Source: Gammaproteobacteria bacterium
GTDB lineage: Bacteria > Pseudomonadota > Gammaproteobacteria > Thiotrichales > Thiotrichaceae
DNA length: 64,000 nucleotides
Assembly: GCA_018822845.1 (NCBI GenBank)
Contig: JAHJJD010000115.1
Location: 1-64,000, forward strand
Direction of reading: 5' to 3'
The notes under the pieces were generated by a model. The model searched no databases. It was not told the DNA's origin and worked only from the letters and a program-made list of their open reading frames with translations. Made by a program: the position numbers and the translations under genes. Of this stretch, positions 56,112 through 64,000 are shown in pieces (the first letter of the stretch is position 1; the number at the start of each line of letters is the position of its first letter).

Positions 56112-57878
56112 ATGCAATATGATGTTAGATCACTTGCTGCTGGCACTGTAATCAAGGCAGGTATCTGTATTATTGGCAGTGGTCCGGCAGGTATGGCGCT
56201 AGCCGATGAGTTGATGGGTTCGGGGGTGAAGATCGCCGTGCTGGAAAGTGGCGAGAATAGAAGAACCAGGCGCGGAGATGACCTGAACACCGGTTTCCTT
56301 TCCGGGGTACTCAACCAGTCAACACAGGAGGTCAGGGCAAGGCAAGTGGGGGGCACAGCCAACCACTGGATTGTGAAAATGGCAGGCAATGGAACCAATG
56401 GCTTCCGTTATGTGCCCTTGCAGGAGATGGATTTCGCCGCTTGGCCGCTTGCAAAAAGCGATATTGACCCTTATTACGAACGGGTACACCAGCGCTTCAA
56501 TCTTGGGCCTTTTTCCTATAGAAACCTGGATGTCTGGAAAGAAAACACCAAAGGGCCGATGTTGACAAACGACAGCATCAGTTCTGGCATCTTTTCTTTC
56601 TGTGCGACAGACTACTTCACACACAAGATTCCTGACAAGATCACCCAAAGCACGATACACAACCTGTACCGGAACGCGACCGTCAGTGAGCTTATCCCCT
56701 CATCTGATGGTAAACGCATCACCGCCGCCAGGGTTCTGACCCCGGAACGGAATGAAGTGCTGGTGGAAGCCGATACCTTCGTTGTGGCTACAGGTGGGTT
56801 TGGTGTGCCCCAGTTGTTGCTGAATTCCAAAAGCGCACTTTATCCCAATGGCGTGGGTAACAATCGTGATGTGGTGGGGCGTTATTACATCGACCACAGT
56901 TTGGTATTGCATGGCTATTTCGACCTGGATGGAAGCATGCTTGAAAAACTGAAGTTTTATGACATGCGCGATGTGAACGGGGTTTCCGTTATTGGCAGTA
57001 TTGGCTTGCCGGAAGGGTTGAAACGCCAGCAAGGTTTGTTGAATCTGGAAGCCATGTTGTTTCCACGCCCCGGTACAAGGGATTACAACGCCTTCAAAAG
57101 TGCCCAAGAGTTTGCCTGTGCGCTTAATCAGGGGCGTCCCATGTCCCATTCATTTCTGCAAAACAGCAAGAATGTACTCATGGGCTTCCCCTATCTGGCG
57201 CATATCGCGTGGCAGAAATATGCCAATGGCATGGTCATCATGCCTGGCCTGGCAACAGGCGGTTGGTCAAAACTGCCGGAGCGGGAGCTGAAGCGGCGCT
57301 ATCAGACGCTTGAGCTGATGGGGTTGGCTGAGCAAAAAGCCAAACCCACCAACAGGGTTACCCTGAGTGACGAGCTGGATCCGTTGGGGATTCCACGGAT
57401 TTCCGTACACATGGACTGGGATGAAGACGATATCCGTTCCATCCGGAAAACAGAAGAACTGTTGGTAAAGGGGCTGCAAGCCAGTGGGTTTGGCAAGTTC
57501 CATTCTTATGCCGAGGAAAATGGCGGGAATCTGAATTACTACAGCCGTACCTGTCATCATTTGATGGGAACGGCACGGATGGGAAGTGATCCTGCAACAT
57601 CGGTGGTGGATGCCAACTGCAAAATCCATGGAATCGAAAACTGTTATGTCGCCAGTAGTGCGGTTTTCCCATCAGGTGGTTATGCCAACCCGACCATGAC
57701 TGTTCTGGCCCTGAGTATGCGGCTGGCTGACTGGCTCAAGTTGCAGGCTGCCGATGTGCCGGATTCGGTCAAGGATGCCTTCCTGCAAGCGCCTCAGGCA
57801 GCAGAACCAATCTTTGACGAATATCCGGGTGGGCGTATTGCTACGGCACAGACTACCTTGGTACACAGCCGGTCATGA
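56112..57878 (+). CDS. GMC-family FAD oxidoreductase
   Basis: 588 residues. N-terminal FAD motif ICIIGSGPAGMALADELMGSG with VLESGEN, then RQVGGTANHW (GMC-type FAD contact). The C-terminal GMC domain has HHLMGTARMGSDPATSVVDANCKIHGIENCYVASSAVFPSGGYANPTMTVLALSMRLADWL. Members oxidise alcohols, sugars or sterols, and the substrate cannot be told from sequence. There is no Sec signal at the start. The 3' end overlaps the convergent DUF4442 gene by 85 bases, an unusually long overlap. The 211-base upstream gap contains a short palindrome CTACG-TTATAT-CGTAG. Confidence 0.87.
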   Translation: MQYDVRSLAAGTVIKAGICIIGSGPAGMALADELMGSGVKIAVLESGENRRTRRGDDLNTGFLSGVLNQSTQEVRARQVGGTANHWIVKMAGNGTNGFRYVPLQEMDFAAWPLAKSDIDPYYERVHQRFNLGPFSYRNLDVWKENTKGPMLTNDSISSGIFSFCATDYFTHKIPDKITQSTIHNLYRNATVSELIPSSDGKRITAARVLTPERNEVLVEADTFVVATGGFGVPQLLLNSKSALYPNGVGNNRDVVGRYYIDHSLVLHGYFDLDGSMLEKLKFYDMRDVNGVSVIGSIGLPEGLKRQQGLLNLEAMLFPRPGTRDYNAFKSAQEFACALNQGRPMSHSFLQNSKNVLMGFPYLAHIAWQKYANGMVIMPGLATGGWSKLPERELKRRYQTLELMGLAEQKAKPTNRVTLSDELDPLGIPRISVHMDWDEDDIRSIRKTEELLVKGLQASGFGKFHSYAEENGGNLNYYSRTCHHLMGTARMGSDPATSVVDANCKIHGIENCYVASSAVFPSGGYANPTMTVLALSMRLADWLKLQAADVPDSVKDAFLQAPQAAEPIFDEYPGGRIATAQTTLVHSRS

Positions 57879-58297
57879 CCGTCATACAAACCGTACTCGA
57901 AGCTCGGCGTGCTGCGTCCACGCCGGGCGAGTTCTGCACGGATTTCCGCTTCCTTTTCCGGCGGGAAATCGAAGCGTAATTCCATATCGGTAATGCCGGG
58001 GCGTACAAAGTCAACACTCAGATGGCGTGTCCACACATGGTATTCGGGGAATACCTTGGCGCAAGCCAGCGGGGCAATCGGGTCGGCCAGCGATGCCTGG
58101 AAACCGCCAAACATGCTGCCACCCATGTTACGCGAAATCCAGGTCAGCGGCAGGCGGATACGGATATGCCGCCAGTCGTTTTTCAGCTTCAGTACCTTGA
58201 TGCGCATCATCCACCACGGTGGGTAGAGTTCCAGACGGCGGCTTTCCGGCAGGAATTTCAGCCAGCGGCGCGAAAATTTGACGACGTTGAAACCCAT
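57794..58297 (-). CDS. DUF4442 hotdog-fold protein (thioesterase-like)
   Basis: 167 residues. The hotdog pattern is ISRNMGGSMFGGFQASLADPIAPLACAKVFPEYHVWTRHLSVDFVRPG, typical of DUF4442, a PaaI-thioesterase relative. The last 28 codons lie antisense to the GMC oxidoreductase end. Its start overlaps the gmk stop as TGATG, so it is translated with gmk. The substrate, probably an acyl-CoA, is not known. Confidence 0.82.
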   Translation of the reverse strand: MGFNVVKFSRRWLKFLPESRRLELYPPWWMMRIKVLKLKNDWRHIRIRLPLTWISRNMGGSMFGGFQASLADPIAPLACAKVFPEYHVWTRHLSVDFVRPGITDMELRFDFPPEKEAEIRAELARRGRSTPSFEYGLYDGHDRLCTKVVCAVAIRPPGYSSKIGSAA

Positions 58298-58917
58298 CAG
58301 CTTACCAGCGCGTCCAGCAGTGGTTGCTGGTGTTGCTTTTGCCGCGCCAGTTTCAGGCGTTCACTGCGGAAAATGCAGGCCAGTTCTTCCAGCGCAAATT
58401 CGAACTCATCGTTGATGATGATGTAATCGTATTCGGGGTAGTGTGACATTTCGCTTTGCGCGTCACGCATCCGCCGCTGGATGGTTTCCTCGCTGTCCTG
58501 CCCGCGCCCGCGCAGACGTGTCTGCAATGCCTCAACCGAAGGGGGCAGGATGAAAATGCTGATGACGTTTTCCGCCCGTTCGCGCACTTGTTGAGCGCCC
58601 TGCCAGTCAATTTCGAGGATGACATCCTTGCCGGATTCCAGCAGGGCATTCACTGACAGGCGCGAGGTGCCGTAGTAGTTGTCGAATACCTGCGCATATT
58701 CGAGGAAGTTGCCGTCCGCGACCTGCTGGCGGAAGGTTTCCGCGTTGGTAAAGTGGTAATGCACACCATCCTGCTCGCCGGGGCGCGGCTGGCGGGTGGT
58801 GGTTGAAACCGATACGACCACATCCTGCACGCGCCCGCGCAAGGCGTTCAGCAGGCTGGATTTGCCTGCGCCCGAAGGGGCTGAAACGATATAAAGCTGG
58901 CCTGTTGGTGTGTTCAT
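58297..58917 (-). CDS. gmk: Guanylate kinase
   Basis: 206 residues. ATG 58917 (MNTPTGQLYIVSAPSG) is preferred over GTG 58929 because GGTGGA sits at the proper distance. P-loop SAPSGAGKSSLLNAL, VSTTTRQPRPGEQDGVHY, ILEIDWQGAQQVR and IFILPPSVEALQTRLRGRGQD are diagnostic. It phosphorylates GMP to GDP with ATP. It is coupled to the DUF4442 gene. Confidence 0.95.
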   Translation of the reverse strand: MNTPTGQLYIVSAPSGAGKSSLLNALRGRVQDVVVSVSTTTRQPRPGEQDGVHYHFTNAETFRQQVADGNFLEYAQVFDNYYGTSRLSVNALLESGKDVILEIDWQGAQQVRERAENVISIFILPPSVEALQTRLRGRGQDSEETIQRRMRDAQSEMSHYPEYDYIIINDEFEFALEELACIFRSERLKLARQKQHQQPLLDALVS

Positions 58918-59009
58918 CTGGAAATCCACCCCGATATGCTTGCAAATATGCGATTATAGGGGCTTGTGCTCTATAGTTGAAATGTAAGGAATACGATTGA
59001 GGTGTCCCC

Positions 59010-59789
59010 ATGATGCAGGTAATTTCCGTACCCGCTTTCACTGACAACTATATCTGGCTCATCAGCAATGAGGAGCGTAAGCATGCTGCTATCGTCGACC
59101 CCGGCGATGCCCAGCCTGCCATTGAGGAATTGCAGCGCCGCGACATGCAGCCAATCGCCATCCTCATTACCCATCATCACCGCGACCATGTTGGTGGTAT
59201 CGAAAAACTGCTGGAAGCTTACCCGGGGTTGCCGGTATACGGCCCGGCCAGCGAAGTCATTCCGCACCTCACCAATGCACTTGGCGAAGGCCAGCAGGTC
59301 AGGCTGGAACAACTCGGTCTGGAATTCACCGTTATGGTGTTGCCGGGCCACACTGCCGGGCATATCGTCTATTACGGCGAAGGCAGCCTGTTCTGCGGTG
59401 ATACCCTGTTCGCCAATGGCTGCGGGCGAGTGTTCGACGGCACGCTGGAAGACCTTTACCATTCGCTGCAACGCATCGCAGAACTGCCCACCGATACGCT
59501 GGTGTATTGCACCCACGAGTATACGGTCGACAACATCGGTTTCGCCAAATGGGTAGAGCCGGACAACCCGGCGCTGGATGAGCGTCTGGAAGAGTGCTGG
59601 GAACTGCTTGACTCAGGCCGCCCAACTGTGCCGTTTGAACTGGGGCGCGAGTTTGAGACCAACCCGTTCTTGCGCACCCATATCCCTGAAGTCATTGCGC
59701 GCGCCGAAGAAATTGCCGGGCGCGCGACCCACACCCCGGCTGATGTATTTGCTGTGCTGCGTATCTGGAAAGACACCGAGTATGACTAA
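59010..59789 (+). CDS. gloB: Hydroxyacylglutathione hydrolase (glyoxalase II)
   Basis: 259 residues, standard. Metallo-beta-lactamase fold with THHHRDHVGG, LPGHTAGHIVYY, FCGDTLFANGCGRVFDGT and THEYTVDN, giving the full dinuclear metal site. The C-terminal substrate domain ends FAVLRIWKDTEYD. It hydrolyses S-lactoylglutathione from methylglyoxal detoxification. The second Met (59013) could also be the start. It converges on orn. Confidence 0.94.
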   Translation: MMQVISVPAFTDNYIWLISNEERKHAAIVDPGDAQPAIEELQRRDMQPIAILITHHHRDHVGGIEKLLEAYPGLPVYGPASEVIPHLTNALGEGQQVRLEQLGLEFTVMVLPGHTAGHIVYYGEGSLFCGDTLFANGCGRVFDGTLEDLYHSLQRIAELPTDTLVYCTHEYTVDNIGFAKWVEPDNPALDERLEECWELLDSGRPTVPFELGREFETNPFLRTHIPEVIARAEEIAGRATHTPADVFAVLRIWKDTEYD

Positions 59790-59798
59790 GCCAGGTGG

Positions 59799-60344
59799 CT
59801 ATAGCCGGATGAAATGTTCCCGGTAGAATTTCAGTTCGTCTATCGAATCACGGATGTCATCCAGCGCCAGGTGTTTGGAATCCTTCTTGAATTTCTCGGC
59901 CAGCTCCGGAACCCAGCGGTTGGCCAGTTCCTTGAGGGTACTGACATCCAGATGCCGGTAGTGGAAGAACTTTTCCAGTTCCGGCATGTGACGGGCGAGG
60001 AAGCGGCGATCCTGACAGATGCTGTTGCCGCACATGGGTGATGCGCCTGCTGGTACATATTGTTGCAGGAATTCCAGTGTGGCCAGTTCGGCCTGCCGTT
60101 CGCTCCATTCGCTGGCCTTGACGCGCGCAACGAGACCGGAGCCTCCGTGCTGTTTCTGGTTCCAGTCGTCCATTTTTGCCAGCGCTTCATCCGGCTGGTG
60201 GATGGCGATGACCGGGCCTTGTGCCAGTTCGTTCAGGTGTTTGTCGGTCACAATGGTGGCGATTTCGATGATGACATCGTTGAAACTGTCCAGTCCGGTC
60301 ATTTCCAGATCAATCCAGATCAGATTTTCCTTGTTTTGAGTCAT
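59799..60344 (-). CDS. orn: Oligoribonuclease
   Basis: 181 residues of the DEDDh exonuclease family. The catalytic acids are in [38 protein letters not shown] and [17 protein letters not shown]. The His of the HxAxxD region is in [10 protein letters not shown]. It degrades 2-5-mer RNAs and pGpG, ending cyclic-di-GMP turnover. It is divergent from the M48 protease gene by 64 bases. Confidence 0.95.
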   Translation of the reverse strand: MTQNKENLIWIDLEMTGLDSFNDVIIEIATIVTDKHLNELAQGPVIAIHQPDEALAKMDDWNQKQHGGSGLVARVKASEWSERQAELATLEFLQQYVPAGASPMCGNSICQDRRFLARHMPELEKFFHYRHLDVSTLKELANRWVPELAEKFKKDSKHLALDDIRDSIDELKFYREHFIRL

Positions 60345-60408
60345 AAAATTGCTGCCTGCGTTACACTTGCTTAAACTTTAAAGAATTCGGAATATTAACA
60401 GAAATACC

Positions 60409-61650
60409 ATGCAAACTTTTACCTACGTTTTTCTCGCTTTCCTGCTGGTTTCCACGCTGGTGCAGATTTACCTGTCATTACGCCAGAAACAGCATGTCAG
60501 CGCCCATCGCAGCGCAGTACCGGCAGCATTCGCCGACAAAATTTCATTGGAGGAACACCAGAAGGCGGCAGATTACACGTTGGCCAAGGGTGGTTTCGGG
60601 CGTATTGACTTGCTGGTTGGGCTGGTCATTTTGCTGTTGTGGACGCTGGGTGGTGGCCTCAACTGGCTGGATGGGGTGTGGCGCAGTTTTGGCTGGAGTG
60701 ATTTGTACACTGGTGCAGCGGTGATCATCAGCATGATGCTGATTGGCAGCCTGCTGGAGTTGCCCGCCTCCCTGTACCGCACGTTTGTACTGGAGGAACG
60801 CTTCGGTTTCAACAAGATGACGCCTGCCACCTTTGCTGTTGATCTGGTGAAAGGCGCTGCCCTGATGCTGGTGATCGGCGTGCCGCTGGTCATGCTGATC
60901 CTGTGGCTGATGGAGTCAGCCGTAACCTATTGGTGGCTGTACGCCTGGGTGAGTTTGACCGCATTTTCGCTATTGATGACCTGGGCTTACCCCAAATTCA
61001 TCGCACCCATCTTCAACAAGTTCAGCCCGTTGGAAGAGGGTGAGGTGGCAGAGCGGATTCATGCGCTGCTGGAACGCACCGGTTTTAACAGCAAGGGTGT
61101 GTTCGTGATGGATGGTTCACGCCGTTCCGCCCACGGTAACGCCTATTTCACCGGCTTCGGCAAGAACAAGCGCATTGTGTTTTTCGACACGCTGCTGAAA
61201 CACCTGACGCCTGCACAGGTGGAAGCAGTGCTGGCGCACGAACTGGGGCATTTCAAACGCAAACACATCGTCAAGGGCATGGTGTTGTCGATGGCAATGT
61301 CGCTGACAGGTTTTGCCGTGCTGGCGTGGTTGATGCAGCAGGCATGGTTCTATACTTCACTCGGTGTTAGCCAGCAGTCTACCTATATGGCTTTGCTGCT
61401 GTTCATGTTGGTCAGTCCGGTATTTATCTTTTTCATTGGGCCGATAATGGCGTGGTGGTCACGTAAACATGAATTTGAGGCGGATGATTTTGCTGCAAAA
61501 CAATCAAGTAGTGCGGAACTGATTGCTGCTCTTGTTGGTCTTTACAGGGAGAATGCGAATACATTGACACCTGATCCGCTATATTCTGCATTCTACGATT
61601 CGCATCCGCCCGCAGCGATACGGATTGCACATTTACAACAACGACCCTGA
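60409..61650 (+). CDS. M48 family (Ste24-like) membrane zinc protease
   Basis: 413 residues. Several membrane helices surround the zinc motif HELGHFKRKH with a downstream Glu in SRKHEFEADDFAA. The sequence PSALYRTFVLEERFGFNKMT-like stretch (SLYRTFVLEERFGFNKM) is a Ste24 hallmark, as is GFGKNKRIVFFDTLL. In eukaryotes Ste24 cuts CaaX proteins; bacterial homologues act in membrane protein quality control. The next gene starts 14 bases later, so they may be co-transcribed. Confidence 0.9.
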   Translation: MQTFTYVFLAFLLVSTLVQIYLSLRQKQHVSAHRSAVPAAFADKISLEEHQKAADYTLAKGGFGRIDLLVGLVILLLWTLGGGLNWLDGVWRSFGWSDLYTGAAVIISMMLIGSLLELPASLYRTFVLEERFGFNKMTPATFAVDLVKGAALMLVIGVPLVMLILWLMESAVTYWWLYAWVSLTAFSLLMTWAYPKFIAPIFNKFSPLEEGEVAERIHALLERTGFNSKGVFVMDGSRRSAHGNAYFTGFGKNKRIVFFDTLLKHLTPAQVEAVLAHELGHFKRKHIVKGMVLSMAMSLTGFAVLAWLMQQAWFYTSLGVSQQSTYMALLLFMLVSPVFIFFIGPIMAWWSRKHEFEADDFAAKQSSSAELIAALVGLYRENANTLTPDPLYSAFYDSHPPAAIRIAHLQQRP

Positions 61651-61663
61651 GAAGAGTAGTGAA

Positions 61664-61999
61664 ATGAAACCTGTATTATTTCTCTGTAGTGGCCTGCTGC
61701 TGATGCAGTCAGCGCTGGCTGCGCCCGACCCGGTAAATGGTCAGAAGCTGTTTGCCGCCTCCCGGTGCCTGGAATGTCATGGTACGGATGTATTCACCCG
61801 CCCGGATCGCAAGGTAAACAGCCTTGTAGCCCTGGAAAGCCAGGTGCGCAAGTGTGATGCCAATCTCAGCACCAATTGGTTTGATGACGAAATCCTGGAT
61901 GTTGTCGCCTATCTCAACAAAACGTATTACAAGTTCCCCGCTCCGGCTGCCAATACGGGCGCTGCGCCAGCTTTGGATAAAAATGTCGCAGCAGAGTAG
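61664..61999 (+). CDS. Small monoheme cytochrome c without Met ligand
   Basis: 111 residues. ATG 61664 gives a signal peptide (MKPVLFLCSGLLLMQSALAA); the frame upstream lies within the M48 gene. The heme site is C35LECH39. No Met occurs in the mature protein, so the sixth ligand cannot be Met. The single further Cys64, in SQVRKCDANLSTNWFDDE, or a Lys could serve. The conserved-looking end NWFDDEILDVVAYLNKTYYKF recalls a small cytochrome family seen in other proteobacteria. It probably carries electrons in the periplasm; the partner is unknown. Confidence 0.85.
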   Translation: MKPVLFLCSGLLLMQSALAAPDPVNGQKLFAASRCLECHGTDVFTRPDRKVNSLVALESQVRKCDANLSTNWFDDEILDVVAYLNKTYYKFPAPAANTGAAPALDKNVAAE

Positions 62000-62045
62000 C
62001 GAAGACATTCGCAAGCGTGCTTTTTTTCCGTCACAATAGGCTGAT

Positions 62046-62948
62046 ATGACGGAAAATACATTATTACTTCCACCTTCTGGCATCGGGCAGGTCATTACCC
62101 GCTTTGGTGCTGACCTCTTGGTAGAAACAAACGGCTTCGGCCTGTTGCGTTGTACTGCGCGCCGTAAGCTCGACCACATTGCCTGTGGCGACCATGTACA
62201 GTGGGAGCGGCAGGCGCAAGGCAATGCCGTGGTTACCAGCATCCTGCCGCGCCGCAATGTTCTGGAACGCCCTGATTTCCGGGGCAAATTGCGTGCCATT
62301 GCTGCCAACATCGATTTGCTGGTAGTGGTTGCCAGTTGGCAGCCTGCGCCTGTGTGGGAAATGCTTGACCGCTATGTGATTGCTGCGCGCCGTTTGTCTG
62401 CTGATGTACTGCTGGTCATGAACAAGTCTGATCTGCGGGCGCGCCTCTCCACAGCGGAAGATGAAGCCTGTTTGCAAGAGTACCTGCAAGTTGGCGTGGA
62501 GATCCTGCATGTATCTGCGGGGCAACGGGAAGGAATCGGGGAAATTCTGGCTGCTACGGGTGAGCGTACCGCCATCGTGGTGGGGCAGTCGGGTGTGGGA
62601 AAATCCTCCATCGCCAACTGTTTGTTGCCAGATGAAAATATTCGGGTTGGGACGATTGCGGAAACCGGGGAAGGGCGGCACACCACCACCTCCGCCACCC
62701 TTTACCGACTGCCGTCAGGCGGCCTGCTGATTGATTCGCCGGGTGTGCGGGATTTTGGCCTGACGGGGTTGGATTTTGCCACGCTGGAGGCAGGTTTCCC
62801 CGAATTCGCGCCGTTTCTCGGCGAATGCCGCTTCCACAACTGCACCCACAATCATGAGCCGGGCTGCGCGATTAAGGCGGCGGTAAGCGCAGGCAATATT
62901 CCGGCACGGCGTTTCAGTCGCTACCTCAGTTTGCTGGGCAATCTTTGA
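62046..62948 (+). CDS. rsgA: Ribosome small-subunit biogenesis GTPase RsgA
   Basis: 300 residues. The order is an N-terminal OB fold, then a circularly permuted GTPase with NKSD (VLLVMNKSDL), P-loop GQSGVGKSSIANCL, GRHTTTSATLYRLPSGG and DSPGVRDFG. The C-terminal zinc site CRFHNCTHNHEPGC completes it. It matures the 30S subunit. It follows the cytochrome gene by 46 bases; GACATTCGCAAGCGTGC-TTTTTTT between them is at best a weak terminator. Confidence 0.94.
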   Translation: MTENTLLLPPSGIGQVITRFGADLLVETNGFGLLRCTARRKLDHIACGDHVQWERQAQGNAVVTSILPRRNVLERPDFRGKLRAIAANIDLLVVVASWQPAPVWEMLDRYVIAARRLSADVLLVMNKSDLRARLSTAEDEACLQEYLQVGVEILHVSAGQREGIGEILAATGERTAIVVGQSGVGKSSIANCLLPDENIRVGTIAETGEGRHTTTSATLYRLPSGGLLIDSPGVRDFGLTGLDFATLEAGFPEFAPFLGECRFHNCTHNHEPGCAIKAAVSAGNIPARRFSRYLSLLGNL

Positions 62949-63200
62949 TCTGCCGGTTTGCTGCCCCGGTTGCCGAGTCTGGTGACACAGGACATTACCC
63001 AGTTGGAACAGCATGTATCCCGATATTGCGCATATTATGAGAAACAGCCAGTGAAGTTCTTGCCCGTGCTGTAATTGCAACAGGGTGTCAGCAGCGCCAA
63101 CGCCAGAAAACAGCCAAAGCGGCAACCAGCGGATGGTGCGCAAACAATGGAAAATGATGCCCTGTGTATGCAGGTCATTTTTGTGCTTGTAGCGATGCAT
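62715..63200 (-). CDS. Possible small membrane protein, doubtful 3' half
   Basis: An open frame of 161 codons. The first 80 or so, outside rsgA, encode two hydrophobic segments (RWLPLWLFSGVGAADTLLQL and WLFLIICAISGYMLFQLGNVL). The rest is antisense to rsgA over 234 bases and looks like shadow sequence. GAGAG lies 10 bases before the ATG. Either a small membrane protein has lost its stop, or the frame is chance. It is on the same strand as two small ORFs upstream. Confidence 0.3.
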   Translation of the reverse strand: MHRYKHKNDLHTQGIIFHCLRTIRWLPLWLFSGVGAADTLLQLQHGQELHWLFLIICAISGYMLFQLGNVLCHQTRQPGQQTGRSKIAQQTEVATETPCRNIACAYRRLNRAARLMIVGAVVEAAFAEKRREFGETCLQRGKIQPRQAKIPHTRRINQQAA

Positions 63201-63241
63201 GGTGGTATTCTCTCGCCTATCCAGCCTGGCAGGCTTGAAGG

Positions 63242-63439
63242 TTATTCTGATTTGTCTGGTTTAAATGATTGCCAGAATGCTAACAGCTTTTGCTGGATAA
63301 GTTGCCTGTCGAAACCGGGGGAATGTACAAGGGTTGCTACGAGGTATCCACAGGCAAACGCTATGGCCCATGAGCCAATGGCTGAAATCAGTACGGCAGC
63401 AACCAGTATGAGTACGGCAGTTTTGGTTTTTTCATCCAT
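63242..63439 (-). CDS. Small membrane protein, unknown function
   Basis: 65 residues. One long hydrophobic stretch (TAVLILVAAVLISAIGSWAIAFACGYLVATLV), probably a helical hairpin, is followed by a basic tail (KLLAFWQSFKPDKSE). No ribosome binding site is evident. It starts two bases after the stop of the 67-residue ORF upstream, consistent with a two-gene unit. Confidence 0.5.
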   Translation of the reverse strand: MDEKTKTAVLILVAAVLISAIGSWAIAFACGYLVATLVHSPGFDRQLIQQKLLAFWQSFKPDKSE

Positions 63440-63441
63440 GA

Positions 63442-63645
63442 TTATCGGGGGTGGTATTGCTCAGGACATGCTCCATTATGCCTGTATTCCTGTTCAATCT
63501 GGTAGTAACGGTAACCTGCTTTTCCAAATGGGTGATGGCTGACGCTGGAATCCCCCCTGCGGCCTCGCCGATAGATTTCCCGTTCTGTCAGGTCGGTTGG
63601 TGTTTGAGTGGATTCATGCCTTTGGGCAGTAATGGTCGTTGTCAT
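63442..63645 (-). CDS. Small hypothetical protein
   Basis: 67 residues, polar, not recognised. The central LTEREIYRRGRRGDSSVSHHPFGKAGYRYYQIEQEYRHNG is rich in Arg, Tyr and His. GGGAAAACAACG precedes the ATG, a weak ribosome binding site. It would be first in a unit with the small membrane protein. Coding status is uncertain. Confidence 0.4.
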   Translation of the reverse strand: MTTTITAQRHESTQTPTDLTEREIYRRGRRGDSSVSHHPFGKAGYRYYQIEQEYRHNGACPEQYHPR

Positions 63646-63935
63646 CGTTGTTTTCCCGCGCTTGTTTTTATTAAAGTGCTGGTGGCATTATTTCCTCAAT
63701 TCAGGGTGAATGCAACACTAACTTGTCAGCTTGTCAACAAGGTTTTGGATAACTGGTGACCAAGTGGTGGGTGCTTATTAAAACTTCGGTAGCCTATTAA
63801 GTGTAAATAACCTGAAAAATGCTCCGTTCGACGGAGATTAACTGATTTTTTCTGGAAATGCAGCTATAAATGAATGTGTAAAAGTACAACAAGGCAGCAT
63901 AAAGGATTTACAGCTGCCAACAGAGGTAACTAACA

Positions 63936-64000
63936 ATGAAAACAAGTAAATTGCACTCACAGGATGGGTTCGATACGGCACTTCAGGCGTGTAGCCCTTG
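63936..64000 (+). CDS. Start of a gene cut by the window end
   Basis: ATG 63936 follows GAGGTAACTAAC and opens a frame MKTSKLHSQDGFDTALQACSP that runs to the last base. Too little is present to assign. The 290 bases before it are AT-rich and probably hold its promoter; nothing else was recognised there. Confidence 0.5.
   Translation, partial: MKTSKLHSQDGFDTALQACSP

Noticed and set aside
61992-62035. Terminator between the small cytochrome and rsgA
   Set aside because: A 5-base stem separated from the T-run by eight bases is too weak to call.

Overview
The window looks like a chromosomal segment of a sulfur-oxidising gammaproteobacterium, most consistent with the Thiotrichales and plausibly Thiothrix. 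This rests on a cytoplasmic Qmo/Hdr electron-transfer operon of the APS reductase type, c-type cytochromes, very large Sec-exported repeat proteins as seen in sheathed or attached filamentous bacteria, and typical gammaproteobacterial housekeeping genes (mreBCD, comM, rluB, orn, hslO, gatCAB genes). The genus is inferred, since no rRNA or marker gene fixes it.

Layout. 1-10.3 kb: a plus-strand surface operon with the 3' end of an outer-membrane barrel gene, a DUF11-type repeat protein and a 2051-residue GEVED/SdrD-like protein, closed by a CCCTCT hexamer array and a dispersed palindrome. 10.4-16.0 kb: an FKBP lipoprotein, then (minus) qmoA-qmoB-hdrC-hdrB ending at a good terminator. 16.4-23.8 kb: an unrecognised gene divergent from qmoA, an SH3 protein whose ribosome binding site lies in a perfect inverted repeat, a CorC-like protein, an FAH-family enzyme, comM, a small gene behind a sigma-54-like promoter, tRNA-Arg(CCG) and a diheme cytochrome c5. 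23.9-36.8 kb: an ABC exporter, a queuosine precursor operon (unknown gene-queC-triple queD-queE), amgK-murU for peptidoglycan recycling, idi, a mechanosensitive channel, folE2 and mreBCD. 37-45.5 kb: hslO, a quinone reductase-like flavoprotein, an esterase, two tandem lysozyme-like lipoproteins, and gatA-gatB-gatC plus a membrane protein. 45.7-49.2 kb: a mosaic adhesin. 49.4-64 kb: two tandem MltA-like transglycosylases, a coiled-coil membrane protein, an Atm1-like exporter, rluB, a GMC oxidoreductase, DUF4442 protein, gmk, gloB, orn, an M48 protease, a small cytochrome, rsgA and several small ORFs.

How the genes fit together. QmoAB plus HdrBC should pass electrons between the quinone pool or a soluble partner and APS reductase; aprAB and sat are not in the window. 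FolE2, QueD, QueE and QueC cover most of the route from GTP to preQ0. Cell-wall functions are numerous: MreBCD, two MltA-like enzymes, two lysozyme-like lipoproteins, an SH3 protein and AmgK-MurU. Two loci encode giant, probably calcium-binding surface proteins.

The best candidates for undescribed biology are the barrel/DUF11/GEVED operon, the triple QueD fusion with one intact active site, the unknown gene divergent from qmoA, the hairpin covering the SH3 gene's ribosome binding site, and the paired lysozyme-like lipoproteins.
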